Source of the DNA: Kribbella qitaiheensis
Lineage (GTDB): Bacteria; Actinomycetota; Actinomycetes; Propionibacteriales; Kribbellaceae
Assembly: GCF_014217565.1 (NCBI RefSeq)
Contig: NZ_CP043661.1
Location: forward strand, 4,464,001-4,528,000
Direction of reading: 5' to 3'
Length of the DNA: 64,000 nt
Positions 50,372 through 59,215 of this stretch are shown here, piece by piece (the stretch's first letter is position 1; every line of letters starts with the position of its first letter). A model generated the notes under the pieces. The model worked only from the letters and a program-made list of their open reading frames with translations. It was not told where the DNA came from and searched no databases. A program made the translations under genes and the position numbers.

Positions 50372-51568
50372 ATGCGCACGAGCCCTCAGACCGTCGTCAG
50401 ACGCCGGACCCTCCTTCGCGGCCTGGGGCTGTCCGCGCTCGGGCTGAGCGCCGGCGGGACGTTGGCCGGCTGCGGGATCCCCGCCGCCAAGCAGTCCGCC
50501 GACAGTTGCGTCAGTACGGACAAGTCGCCCGGCGAGAAGACGCTGATCTTCTCCAACTGGCCCAGCTATATGGACGAGTCCGACGAGAAGGTGAACGGGC
50601 AGACCGTCCTGCCGACGCTGGCGGAGTTCGAGAAGAAGAGCGGCGTCCAGGTCACCTACACGCCGGACATCAACGACAACGCCGAGTTCTACGCGAAGAT
50701 CCGCGACCAGCTCGGCGCCTGTCAGCCGTGCGGCCGGGACCTCATCGTGCTGACCGACTGGATGGCCGCCCGGACCGTCGGACTGGGCTGGATCCAGAAG
50801 CTCGACCACACCAAGATCCCGAACGTCGACCAGCACCTGATCAAGCAGCTCAAGGCTCCGGGCTGGGACCCGAACCGCGACTACAGCGTGCCCTGGCAGA
50901 CCGGCCTGACCGGCATCGCCTACAACGCGAAGTTCACCAAGGGGGTCGGCAGCTTCGCCGATCTGCTCAGCCGGCCGGATCTGAAGGGCAAGGTGACGAT
51001 GCTCTCGGAGATGCCGGACACGATGTCGTTCATGCTCAAGCTGACCGGCGCCGACCCGTCGAAGTTCAACGACGCCGAGTGGAGCAAGGCGCTGGAGAAG
51101 ATGCAGGACTACGTCGGCACGGGGCACATCCGGCGCTTCACCGGCAACGACTACGTGCAGGACCTGAACGCCGGCAACATCGTCGCCTGCGAAGCCTGGT
51201 CCGGCGACGTCCTGGCGCTGCAGGCGGACAACCCGGACATCAAGTTCGTCGTTCCCGAGGAAGGTCTGGGGATCTGGTCGGACAACATGCTGGTGCCGAA
51301 CAAAGCGACCCACAAGGGAAACGCCGAGGCGCTGATGAACTACTACTACGACCCGGAGGTGGCCGCGACGCTGGCGGCCTGGGTGAACTACATCTGTCCG
51401 GTCGAGGGCGCGAAAGAAGCGATGGAGAAGATCGACCCCGAGCTGGTCGACAGCCCGCTGATCTTCCCGGACGCCGCGACGCTGGAGAAGGCCTCGGCGT
51501 TCATGGCCCTGGACACGGCCAAGGCGAAGCTCTACGAAACCGACTTCAACCTCGCGATCGGCGGCTGA
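50372..51568 (+). CDS. potD: Polyamine ABC transporter substrate-binding lipoprotein
   Basis: A 398-residue binding protein with a twin-arginine motif followed by a lipobox (RRRTLLRGLGLSALGLSAGG, then L-A-G-C), so it is a Tat-exported lipoprotein. The body matches PotD: LIFSNWPSYMDESDE, DLIVLTDWMAARTV, YSVPWQTGLTGIAYN, and CEAWSGDVLALQADNP. The acidic and Trp residues would bind putrescine or spermidine. First gene of a tight operon (gap of 3 bases to potA). Confidence 0.92.
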   Translation: MRTSPQTVVRRRTLLRGLGLSALGLSAGGTLAGCGIPAAKQSADSCVSTDKSPGEKTLIFSNWPSYMDESDEKVNGQTVLPTLAEFEKKSGVQVTYTPDINDNAEFYAKIRDQLGACQPCGRDLIVLTDWMAARTVGLGWIQKLDHTKIPNVDQHLIKQLKAPGWDPNRDYSVPWQTGLTGIAYNAKFTKGVGSFADLLSRPDLKGKVTMLSEMPDTMSFMLKLTGADPSKFNDAEWSKALEKMQDYVGTGHIRRFTGNDYVQDLNAGNIVACEAWSGDVLALQADNPDIKFVVPEEGLGIWSDNMLVPNKATHKGNAEALMNYYYDPEVAATLAAWVNYICPVEGAKEAMEKIDPELVDSPLIFPDAATLEKASAFMALDTAKAKLYETDFNLAIGG

Positions 51569-51571
51569 CCA

Positions 51572-52696
51572 ATGGCATCCAGCGATCTTGTGCTGACCGG
51601 ACTGGGCAAGCAGTTCGGCACCTTCCACGCCGTTCGCGACCTGGACCTGACCGTGCCGGAGGGTGCGTTCTTCGCGTTGCTCGGACCGTCCGGTTGCGGC
51701 AAGACCACCACCTTGCGAATGGTCGCGGGGCTGGAGGAACCGACCCGCGGCACGGTCAGCCTGGGTGAGCAGGACATCACCCGGCTCCGTCCGTACAAGC
51801 GGCCGGTCAACACGGTCTTCCAGAACTACGCGCTCTTCCCGCATCTCGACATCTTCGAGAATGTCGCCTTCGGCCTCCGCCGCCGCAAGGTCAAAGAGGT
51901 CAAGCAGAAGGTCGAGGAGATACTCGAGCTGGTCGAGCTGGGTGCCTTCGGCAAGCGTCGGCCGCCGCAGCTGTCCGGCGGCCAGCAGCAACGGGTCGCG
52001 TTGGCCAGGGCGTTGATCAACCGGCCGCAGGTGCTGCTCCTCGACGAGCCGCTGGGTGCGCTCGACCTCAAGCTCCGCCGGCAGATGCAGATCGAGCTGA
52101 AGCGGATCCAGACCGAGGTCGGGATCACCTTCGTGCACGTCACGCACGACCAGGAAGAGGCCATGACGATGGCCGACACGATCGCGGTGATGAACGGCGG
52201 TGTGATCGAGCAGCTCGGCACCCCGACCGAGCTGTACGACCTGCCGGCCACCACCTTCGTGGCGAACTTCCTCGGCCAGTCCAACCTGGTCCGGGCCGCC
52301 ATCATCGGCAAGGCCGACGAGCAACTGGTGGTCGACGTCCACGGCAGCAAGGTGACCGTCCCGATCCCGCGCTGCCGGGTCACCGAGGGCGAGGTCTGGA
52401 TGGGCGTCAGACCCGAGAAGGTCTTCCTGGCCCGGGCCGGCGAGGAGCAGAACGGCGGCAACGTACTCCGGGGCGCCACCGTCACCGACGTGAGCTACAT
52501 CGGCGTGAGTACGCAGTACCTGGCCCGCCTTCCCTGGGGGCAGGAGCTCACGGTCTTCGAGCAGAACACCGGCGCCCGCGACGCACTCACCGTCGGCGAT
52601 CCCGTCGACCTGCACTGGCAACCGGCCCATACGTTCGTGCTGGACGCCGCCCAGGATGCACTGGCGGGTGTCGAAGACATCGCGGTCGACGCCTGA
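51572..52696 (+). CDS. potA: Polyamine ABC transporter ATPase
   Basis: A 374-residue ATPase with Walker A GPSGCGKTTTLRMVAGLE, Q-loop NTVFQNYALFPHLDIFENVAFGL, signature LSGGQQQRVALARALINRPQ and Walker B VLLLDEPLGALDLKLR. The C-terminal ~110 residues form a TOBE regulatory domain (VWMGVRPEKVFLAR). Its TGA overlaps the ATG of potB. It drives polyamine import. Confidence 0.94.
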   Translation: MASSDLVLTGLGKQFGTFHAVRDLDLTVPEGAFFALLGPSGCGKTTTLRMVAGLEEPTRGTVSLGEQDITRLRPYKRPVNTVFQNYALFPHLDIFENVAFGLRRRKVKEVKQKVEEILELVELGAFGKRRPPQLSGGQQQRVALARALINRPQVLLLDEPLGALDLKLRRQMQIELKRIQTEVGITFVHVTHDQEEAMTMADTIAVMNGGVIEQLGTPTELYDLPATTFVANFLGQSNLVRAAIIGKADEQLVVDVHGSKVTVPIPRCRVTEGEVWMGVRPEKVFLARAGEEQNGGNVLRGATVTDVSYIGVSTQYLARLPWGQELTVFEQNTGARDALTVGDPVDLHWQPAHTFVLDAAQDALAGVEDIAVDA

Positions 52697-53601
52697 TGAG
52701 CGCGCTCGGCCACCTGAGTACGCCGGCAACCGTCGAGCCGGCACCGCCTCCCGAGGGCAGTGAGCGCCGGCGTACGGCGTACCTGCTGCTGCTTCCCGGC
52801 GGTCTCTGGCTGATCCTGTTCTTCGTCGTGCCACTCGTGTCGCTGATCGCGGCCAGCCTGTACGACCCGAACGGTTCGATCGAGTCCGGCTTCTCGATGA
52901 CCTGGAGCTTCCACAACTACGTGGATGCGCTCGCTGACTATGCCCGGCCGTTTGGGCGATCGCTCTGGTACTCGCTACTCACCACTGCGTTCTGCCTGCT
53001 GCTCGGGTTCCCGCTCGCGTACGCGATCGCGTTCAAGGCCGGTCGCTGGAAGAACCTGATGCTCGCGCTGGTGATCGCGCCGTTCTTCACCAGCTTCCTG
53101 ATCCGCACGCTGTCGTGGAAGCTGCTGCTCAGCGACAACGGCTTCGTGGTGGACGCTCTGAAGGCAGTGCACATCCTCGGCTCGGACGGGCGACTGCTCG
53201 CGACCACCGCCGCTGTCGTCACCGGCCTGACATACAACTTCCTGCCCTTCATGGTGCTGCCGCTCTACGCCAGCCTGGAGAAGATCGACCACCGGCTGAT
53301 CGAGGCGGGTGGCGACCTGTATGCCAGTGCGTTCACCACGTTCCGCACGGTGACGTTCCCGCTGGCGATGCCGGGTGTCGTGGCCGGGACCCTGCTGACC
53401 TTCATCCCCGCGGCCGGTGACTACATCAACGCCCAGCTGCTCGGTACGCCGAAGCAGCGGATGATCGGCAACGACATCCAGCGGCTGTTCGCGGCCGGGG
53501 CCTATCCGACCGCTGCCGCGCTCTCGGTGACGCTGATGGCCGCGATCACCGTGCTGGTGTTGTTCTACGTCCGCCGGGCCGGAACGGAGGACCTGGTATG
53601 A
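52696..53601 (+). CDS. potB: Polyamine ABC transporter permease B
   Basis: A 301-residue permease with six hydrophobic segments; the first follows ERRRTAYLLLLPGGLWLI. The EAA loop is LIEAGGDLYASAFTTFRTVTFPLAMPG. TFIPAAGDYINAQLLGTP is the periplasmic region typical of PotB/PotH. It starts within the potA stop and overlaps potC by four bases. Confidence 0.93.
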   Translation: MSALGHLSTPATVEPAPPPEGSERRRTAYLLLLPGGLWLILFFVVPLVSLIAASLYDPNGSIESGFSMTWSFHNYVDALADYARPFGRSLWYSLLTTAFCLLLGFPLAYAIAFKAGRWKNLMLALVIAPFFTSFLIRTLSWKLLLSDNGFVVDALKAVHILGSDGRLLATTAAVVTGLTYNFLPFMVLPLYASLEKIDHRLIEAGGDLYASAFTTFRTVTFPLAMPGVVAGTLLTFIPAAGDYINAQLLGTPKQRMIGNDIQRLFAAGAYPTAAALSVTLMAAITVLVLFYVRRAGTEDLV

Positions 53602-54407
53602 CGAACATCGGTCGCTGGATCGGGCGGCACCTGATCCTCTTCATCGGGCTGCTGGTCCTGCTCTACCTGTTCGCGCCGATCTTCGTCGTGATCCTGATGT
53701 CGTTCAACGCGCCGAAGAGCAAGCTGTCGTACCAGTTCGACGGCTTCACGCTGCACAACTGGACGCATCCCTGTCAGCCGTTCGGACTCTGCGACGCGGT
53801 CAGTACCAGTCTGCGGATCGGCCTGGTCGCTACCGTGATCGCGACCGCGCTCGGCACGCTGATGGCCTTCGCGATGGTCCGGCACCGCTTCCGCGGCCGG
53901 GCCGCGACGAACCTGTTCATCTTCCTGCCGATGGCCTCGCCCGAGATCGTGCTCGGCTCGTCCTTGCTGGCGCTGTTCGTCTCCGGCGGCCTGGGTGGTC
54001 AGCTCGGCTTCTGGACGATCCTGATCGCGCACGTGATGTTCTGCCTGTCGTTCGTGGTCGTCACCGTGAAGGCCAGGCTGTCCGGGATGGACACCCGGCT
54101 GGAACAGGCGGCGATGGATCTCTATGCGACCGAGTGGCAGACGTTCTGGCGGATCACCTTCCCGCTGGTCTTCCCCGGCATCCTGGCCGCCGCGCTGCTG
54201 AGCTTCTCGCTGTCCTTCGACGACTTCATCATCACCAACCTGAACGCCGGCCGGACGGTGACGTTCCCGATGTTCGTCTGGGGATCCGCCCAGCGCGACA
54301 TCCCGCCGCAGATCAACGTCGTCGGTACGGCGATGTTCCTGCTGGCACTGGTTCTCGTCCTCGGCGGTGAGCTGGCTCGTCGTCGCAGGGCGTCCCGTGC
54401 ACACTGA
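53598..54407 (+). CDS. potC: Polyamine ABC transporter permease C
   Basis: A 269-residue permease with six hydrophobic segments. The EAA loop is LEQAAMDLYATEWQTFWRITFPLVFPG, and SLSFDDFIITNLNAG is the conserved PotC/PotI stretch. The C-terminal end overlaps the GTG start of the FAD oxidase gene by 11 bases, so the oxidase belongs to the same transcript. Confidence 0.93.
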   Translation: MTNIGRWIGRHLILFIGLLVLLYLFAPIFVVILMSFNAPKSKLSYQFDGFTLHNWTHPCQPFGLCDAVSTSLRIGLVATVIATALGTLMAFAMVRHRFRGRAATNLFIFLPMASPEIVLGSSLLALFVSGGLGGQLGFWTILIAHVMFCLSFVVVTVKARLSGMDTRLEQAAMDLYATEWQTFWRITFPLVFPGILAAALLSFSLSFDDFIITNLNAGRTVTFPMFVWGSAQRDIPPQINVVGTAMFLLALVLVLGGELARRRRASRAH

Positions 54408-55776
54408 CCAAGCCTTTGCCGACGCCAAGCGGGCGGTGTTCTGGCTCGACGGAGGTGCGCCGGATCCGTGCGAGCCGCTCGGCGGGAACGAGAAGGCCGA
54501 CCTGGCTGTGGTCGGTGGCGGCTACACGGGACTGTGGACCGCGCTCCGGGCCAAGGAGCGCTATCCCGACCTGGACGTGGTCGTCCTCGAGGCGGGTGCC
54601 TGCGGCAACGCGGCGAGTGGACGCAACGGCGGCTTCTGCTCGGCCAGCCTGACCCACGGGTACGGCAACGGCCTGGCCCGCTGGCCGGACGAGATCGACA
54701 CCCTCGAACGACTGGGGATGGCCAATCTGGAGGCGATCGGCGACACCATCGCGCAGTACGGGATCGACTGCAACTGGGAGCGAACCGGCGAGCTCACCGT
54801 CGCGACCGCGCCGCATCACCTCGACGAGCTGGCCGAGGAAGTCGCAGTACGGCGGGCTGCCGGTGAGAAGGTCGCGTTGCTCGACCAAGCCGAAGTACGG
54901 GCCGAGGTCGCGTCGCCGACGTACCTGGGTGCGTTGGCAGAACCAACCCGTACTGCGCTGGTCGAGCCGGCCCGATTGGTCTGGGGTCTCCGCCAGGCGT
55001 GCCTCGACCTCGGCGTACGGATCTACGAGAACACTCCGGTGACGGGGCTCCAGCGAGGATTGTTGCTAACAGCAACTGGTGAGGTGCGGGCTGATCGGAT
55101 CGCCCTTGCCTCTAACGCTTTCCCGTCCCTGCTGCGAAGGCTGAGGCCGTTCACCGTCCCGGTCTACGACCTCGTTCTGATGACCGAGCCGCTGTCCGCG
55201 GAGCAGTTGGCCGCGATCGGCTGGCAGCACCGCCAAGGCATCGGTGACGCGTCGAACCTCTTCCACTACTACCGATTGACCAGGGACAACCGGATCCTCT
55301 GGGGTGGCTACGAACCGCTCTACTCGTTCGGCAGCAAGATCCACGAGTCCCTGGAGCAGCGCGATGCCATCCACGGCATGCTCGCGCGGCATTTCTTCAC
55401 CACGTTCCCTCAGCTGGAAGGCCTGCGCTTCACCCACCGCTGGGGCGGCGTGATCGACACCAGCACGCGCTTCTGCGCCTTCTTCGGTACTGCGTCCAGC
55501 GGTCGCGTCGCCTATGCGCTCGGCTACACCGGCCTCGGTGTAGCCGCGACCCGCTTCGGCGCCGACGTGATGCTCGACCTCCTGTACGACGAGGACTCCG
55601 ACCGCCGCCGGCTCCAGATGGTCCGCGACCGCCCGATCCCGTTCCCACCCGAGCCGATCCGGTACGCCGGCATCCGCCTCACCAAATGGTCGATGGCCCG
55701 CGCAGACGCTCACGCTGGCCATCGCAACCTCTGGCTCCGAACCCTCGACCGCCTCGGCCTGGGCTTCGACTTCTGA
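54397..55776 (+). CDS. FAD-dependent amine oxidase, PuuB/DAO type (oxidase 2)
   Basis: The GTG at 54397 lies inside the potC end and gives 459 residues. FAD motifs: DLAVVGGGYTGLWTALRAKERYPD and CGNAASGRNGGFCSASLTHG; GYTGLGVAATRFGADVMLDLL is the C-terminal FAD contact. It is a distant paralogue of oxidase 1 (48310-49734). Coupling to the polyamine importer supports polyamine or gamma-glutamyl-polyamine oxidation in the cytoplasm. Confidence 0.88.
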   Translation: MHTDQAFADAKRAVFWLDGGAPDPCEPLGGNEKADLAVVGGGYTGLWTALRAKERYPDLDVVVLEAGACGNAASGRNGGFCSASLTHGYGNGLARWPDEIDTLERLGMANLEAIGDTIAQYGIDCNWERTGELTVATAPHHLDELAEEVAVRRAAGEKVALLDQAEVRAEVASPTYLGALAEPTRTALVEPARLVWGLRQACLDLGVRIYENTPVTGLQRGLLLTATGEVRADRIALASNAFPSLLRRLRPFTVPVYDLVLMTEPLSAEQLAAIGWQHRQGIGDASNLFHYYRLTRDNRILWGGYEPLYSFGSKIHESLEQRDAIHGMLARHFFTTFPQLEGLRFTHRWGGVIDTSTRFCAFFGTASSGRVAYALGYTGLGVAATRFGADVMLDLLYDEDSDRRRLQMVRDRPIPFPPEPIRYAGIRLTKWSMARADAHAGHRNLWLRTLDRLGLGFDF

Positions 55777-55780
55777 CCGC

Positions 55781-55829
55781 TGACGTCCGAAGAAGCGGAG
55801 GGACGTGTACTCCAGTTCTTCGGACGTAA
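55781..55829 (+). repeat. Dispersed palindromic element, copy D (intergenic)
   Basis: ACGTCCGAAGAA (55783-55794) pairs perfectly with TTCTTCGGACGT (55816-55827); inside, GGAG pairs with CTCC. It is nearly identical to copy A except for nine bases in the loop. It lies between the convergent stops of oxidase 2 and the aminotransferase and can serve as a terminator. Confidence 0.8.
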
Positions 55830-55838
55830 GGAAAGCGG

Positions 55839-57221
55839 TTAGAGCTTGGTTTCCGCTTCGATCAGGACCGAGCGGAGGATCTGCTCGATCTCGTCGAAGT
55901 GGGACTGGTCGCAGATCAGCGGCGGGGACAGCTGGATGACCGGGTCGCCACGGTCGTCGGCCCGGCAGTACAGGCCCGCGTCGAACAGCGCCTTGGAGAG
56001 GAAGCCGCGCAGCAGCCGCTCGGACTCCTCGTCGTTGAAGGTCTCCTTGGTCGCCTTGTCCTTGACCAGTTCGATCCCGTAGAAGTACCCGTCGCCACGG
56101 ACGTCGCCGACCAGCGGTAGGTCGAGCAGCTTCTCCAGCGTCGCACGGAACTCCCCCTCCGTGTCCCGTACGTGCTGGTTGATGCCCTCACGCTCGAAGA
56201 TGTCGAGATTCGTGAGTGCGACGGCCGCGGCGACGGGGTGACCCCCGAAGGTGTAGCCGTGGGCGAACGAGGTGTTGCCCTGCAGGAACGGCTCCATCAG
56301 CCGATCCGTGGCGATCATCGCGCCCAGCGGTGCGTAGCCGGAGGTGAGTCCCTTCGCGCAGGTGATCATGTCCGGCTGGTAGCCGTACCGCTCGGCGCCG
56401 AACATGTGTCCGAGTCGCCCGAAGGCGCAGATCACCTCGTCGGAGACGAGCAGTACGTCGTACTCGTCGCAGATCTCGCGGACGCGCTCGAAGTACCCGG
56501 GTGGCGGTGGGAAGCAGCCGCCCGCGTTCTGGACCGGCTCGAGGAAGACCGCGGCGACGGTGTCGGCACCCTCGTTCTCGATCGCGACGGCGATCTGGTC
56601 GGCGGCCCATCGGCCGAACGCCTTCGGGTCGTCGCCGTAGATGGGTGCGCGGTAGATGTTCGTGTTCGGCACCCGGAAGGTCGACGGCACCAGCGGCTCG
56701 AACGGCGCCTTCAGCTCGGGCAGCCCGGTGATGGAGAGTGCGCCGTGGGTGGTGCCGTGGTACGCGATCGCGCGGCTGACCACCTTGTGTTTGGTGGGTT
56801 TGCCGGTCAGCTTGAAGTACTGCTTGGCCAGCTTCCAGGCGGTCTCGACCGCCTCGCCGCCGCCGCTGGTGAAGAAGACCCGGTTGAGGTCGCCCGGCGC
56901 GTAGTTCGCGACCCGCTCGGCGAGTTCGATCGCCTTCGGGTGCGCGTAGGACCACAACGGCATGAAGGCGAGCTCCGAGGCCTGCTTGGCCGCCGCCTCC
57001 GCGAGCTCGGTCCGGCCGTGCCCGAGCTGGCTCACGAACAGGCCGGCCAGACCGTCCAGGTACCGCTTGCCGCCGGCGTCCCAGATGTACGCACCGTCGC
57101 CCCGGACGATCACCGGGATGTCGGCGGTCTGGTAGGCCCCCATCCGGGTGAAATGCATCCAGAGGTGTTTACGGGCGGACTCCTGCAGACGGGCTAGGTC
57201 AGCGGCGTCGGAGGGCATCAT
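55839..57221 (-). CDS. Class-III aminotransferase (putrescine/omega-amino acid type)
   Basis: The ATG at 57221 follows GAAGAGGAA and gives 460 residues; in-frame starts further up (57257, 57296) lack such a site. Fold-type I PLP enzyme: FFTSGGGEAVETAWKLAKQYF, VSRAIAYHGTTHGALS, VSDEVICAFGRLG with the PLP Asp equivalent, and the Schiff-base Lys in MITCAKGLTSGYAPLGAM. The sequence is close to putrescine:pyruvate (SpuC) and omega-amine:pyruvate aminotransferases. It would convert putrescine to 4-aminobutanal. Convergent with oxidase 2 and divergent from the aldehyde dehydrogenase. Confidence 0.9.
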   Translation of the reverse strand: MMPSDAADLARLQESARKHLWMHFTRMGAYQTADIPVIVRGDGAYIWDAGGKRYLDGLAGLFVSQLGHGRTELAEAAAKQASELAFMPLWSYAHPKAIELAERVANYAPGDLNRVFFTSGGGEAVETAWKLAKQYFKLTGKPTKHKVVSRAIAYHGTTHGALSITGLPELKAPFEPLVPSTFRVPNTNIYRAPIYGDDPKAFGRWAADQIAVAIENEGADTVAAVFLEPVQNAGGCFPPPPGYFERVREICDEYDVLLVSDEVICAFGRLGHMFGAERYGYQPDMITCAKGLTSGYAPLGAMIATDRLMEPFLQGNTSFAHGYTFGGHPVAAAVALTNLDIFEREGINQHVRDTEGEFRATLEKLLDLPLVGDVRGDGYFYGIELVKDKATKETFNDEESERLLRGFLSKALFDAGLYCRADDRGDPVIQLSPPLICDQSHFDEIEQILRSVLIEAETKL

Positions 57222-57311
57222 CGGTTCCTCTTCGTTGGCTTGGCCGTTGGTCGCCATCCTCTCCCGGGTTCTGCTGGTTGACAAGTGATTTCGCACTCAG
57301 AAGCCCATCTG

Positions 57312-57359
57312 CCTACGGATGTCGGCCGTTGAAACGCCGCACACCTATCGATTCCGTCG
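57312..57359. promoter_or_regulatory. Shared motifs with the Lrp operator, in the aminotransferase/dehydrogenase gap
   Basis: CCTACGGA (57312-57319) and GATTCCGTCG (57350-57359) also occur at 50303-50310 and 50278-50287 around the Lrp/potD operator. Their reuse between the two divergent catabolic genes suggests the same regulator acts here. Confidence 0.4.
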
Positions 57360-57387
57360 TCATCGAGGCTAGGCTCGACCAGGTCGA

Positions 57388-57417
57388 GGCACCGAACAGA
57401 CAGGCACCGAACAGACA
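57388..57417 (+). repeat. 15-bp tandem duplication just before the dehydrogenase start
   Basis: GGCACCGAACAGACA occurs twice without a gap or mismatch; GGG and ACCGTC then lead to the ATG at 57427. It is a recent slippage product in the leader and may affect ribosome-site spacing. Confidence 0.8.
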
Positions 57418-57426
57418 GGGACCGTC

Positions 57427-58860
57427 ATGGCTGACCAGCAGACCTTCGCGAACCTCGTGGACGGCAGGACCGTCGGCGCACTGAGTGGCGCTGGCTACGA
57501 CGTGGTGAACCCGGCGACCGGTGAGGTCTACGCGCGGGCCGCGCTGTCCGGGCCGGAGGACATCGATCAGGCGATGACCGCCGCCGCTCGCGCGTTCGAG
57601 TCGTGGCGGGACACCACTCCGGCCGAGCGGCAGCGGATGCTGCTGAAGATCGCCGATGCGCTGGAGACCAGGTCGGAGGAGTTCACCAAGGTCGAGAGCG
57701 ACAACACCGGCAAGCCGCTGGCTCTCACCGCTTCCGAGGAACTGCCGCCGTGTGTGGACCAGTTGCGGTTCTTCGCCGGCGCCGCCCGGTTGCTGGAAGG
57801 ACGGTCGGCGGGTGAGTACATGGCCGGGCATACGTCCTTCGTACGGCGTGAGCCGATCGGCGTGGTCGGCCAGGTGACGCCCTGGAACTACCCGTTGATG
57901 ATGGCCATCTGGAAGATCGCGCCGGCCCTTGCCGCCGGCAACACGGTGGTGTTGAAGCCGAGCGACACCACCCCGGCCTCGACCGTGCTGCTGGCCGAGC
58001 TGTGCAACGAGTTCCTCCCACCCGGCGTACTGAATGTGGTCTGCGGTGATCGGGACACCGGCCGGGCGCTGGTCGACCACGACATCCCGCAACTGGTCGC
58101 GATCACCGGATCGGTACGAGCCGGGATGGAGGTCGCGAGCGCGGCAGCGCGGAAGCTGAAGCGGACCCACCTCGAGTTGGGCGGCAAGGCTCCGGTGGTG
58201 GTGTTCGACGACGCCGACCTGGAGGCCGCGGCCGAGGCGATCGCGGGCGCGGGGTACTTCAACGCCGGCCAGGACTGCACAGCCGCGACGCGGGTGCTGG
58301 CGGGACCGCGGATCCACGACGACTTCGTCGCCGCGCTGACCGAGCAGGCGAAGAACACCAAGACGGGCAGTCCGGACGAGGATGTCGCGTACGGCGCTTT
58401 GAACAACGCCGATCAGCTCCGCCGGGTCGGTGGCTTCATCGACCGCCTACCGGATCACGCCGCCCTGCAGACCGGCGGCTCGGCTGTCGGCGACCGTGGC
58501 TACTTCTACTCGCCGACCGTCGTGTCCGGCCTGCTGCAGACCGACGAGGCGATCCAGGACGAGATCTTCGGCCCGGTGATCACCGTGCAGCGCTTCTCCG
58601 ACGAGGACGAGGCCCTCCGCTGGGCCAACGGCGTCGAGTACGGCCTGGCGTCCTCGGTCTTCACCCGCGACCATGGCCGCGCGATGCGAATGGCCCGCCG
58701 CCTCGACTTCGGCTGCGTCTGGATCAACACTCACATCCCGATCGTCGCCGAAATGCCCCACGGCGGCTTCAAGAACTCCGGCCACGGCAAGGACCTCTCC
58801 ATGTACGGCATGGAGGACTACACCCGGATCAAACACGTTATGTCGAACATCGACGTCTAG
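57427..58860 (+). CDS. Aldehyde dehydrogenase, gamma-aminobutyraldehyde type
   Basis: A 477-residue NAD-dependent enzyme. Motifs: VGQVTPWNYPLMMAIWKIAPALAAGNTVVLKPSDTTPAS, the catalytic Glu in THLELGGKAPVVVF and the catalytic Cys in YFNAGQDCTAATRV. The G-Q-D-C-T pattern is typical of aminobutyraldehyde (PatD/PuuC-like) and betaine-aldehyde dehydrogenases. It would turn 4-aminobutanal from the aminotransferase or oxidases into GABA. Divergent from the aminotransferase. Confidence 0.9.
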   Translation: MADQQTFANLVDGRTVGALSGAGYDVVNPATGEVYARAALSGPEDIDQAMTAAARAFESWRDTTPAERQRMLLKIADALETRSEEFTKVESDNTGKPLALTASEELPPCVDQLRFFAGAARLLEGRSAGEYMAGHTSFVRREPIGVVGQVTPWNYPLMMAIWKIAPALAAGNTVVLKPSDTTPASTVLLAELCNEFLPPGVLNVVCGDRDTGRALVDHDIPQLVAITGSVRAGMEVASAAARKLKRTHLELGGKAPVVVFDDADLEAAAEAIAGAGYFNAGQDCTAATRVLAGPRIHDDFVAALTEQAKNTKTGSPDEDVAYGALNNADQLRRVGGFIDRLPDHAALQTGGSAVGDRGYFYSPTVVSGLLQTDEAIQDEIFGPVITVQRFSDEDEALRWANGVEYGLASSVFTRDHGRAMRMARRLDFGCVWINTHIPIVAEMPHGGFKNSGHGKDLSMYGMEDYTRIKHVMSNIDV

Positions 58861-59215
58861 CCCACCGGCGGTCGATCCCACGCGGCTCCTGCGTCGCCGC
58901 TCCCCGCCCGGGTTCACCGCTTCTGCGTCGCGGCTCGGCGAGGGCAGCGGTCGGCGTCACCTGGTCGGCGGGTGGGTGGACCTGTTCCGCGTGGCTGGCA
59001 CCCGCCGCCCCCGGGTTCCCCAGCACGGCGTCTTCGTGAACCAGTTGAGCGTTCCGTCGCCTGAGAACGCTCAGCGGATGCACATAGGGCGGCAACCGAC
59101 GCCGGCGCTTCGCACCCGGCACCCCGGCACCCAGCACGTCCAATGACGCCCGTACGCCGGGCGGCAGCCCGTTGCGGCCGGCGCGGACCACCTCGGCTGG
59201 ATCGCGGGAAGTGGT
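58861..59215. other. 355-base gap without a supported gene
   Basis: This gap separates the convergent aldehyde dehydrogenase and LLM flavoprotein genes. Open frames in it are Arg/Pro-rich and look like antisense noise. The only structure seen is GCCCG/CGGGC around 59148-59162, too weak to call a terminator. Confidence 0.5.

Noticed and set aside
50300..52834. 844-aa minus-strand open frame opposite potD/potA
   Set aside because: High-GC antisense frame; the plus-strand genes carry all family motifs.
58838..59191. 117-aa minus-strand frame in the gap after the aldehyde dehydrogenase
   Set aside because: Composition is Arg/Pro/Ala noise, it overlaps the dehydrogenase end and has no ribosome site.
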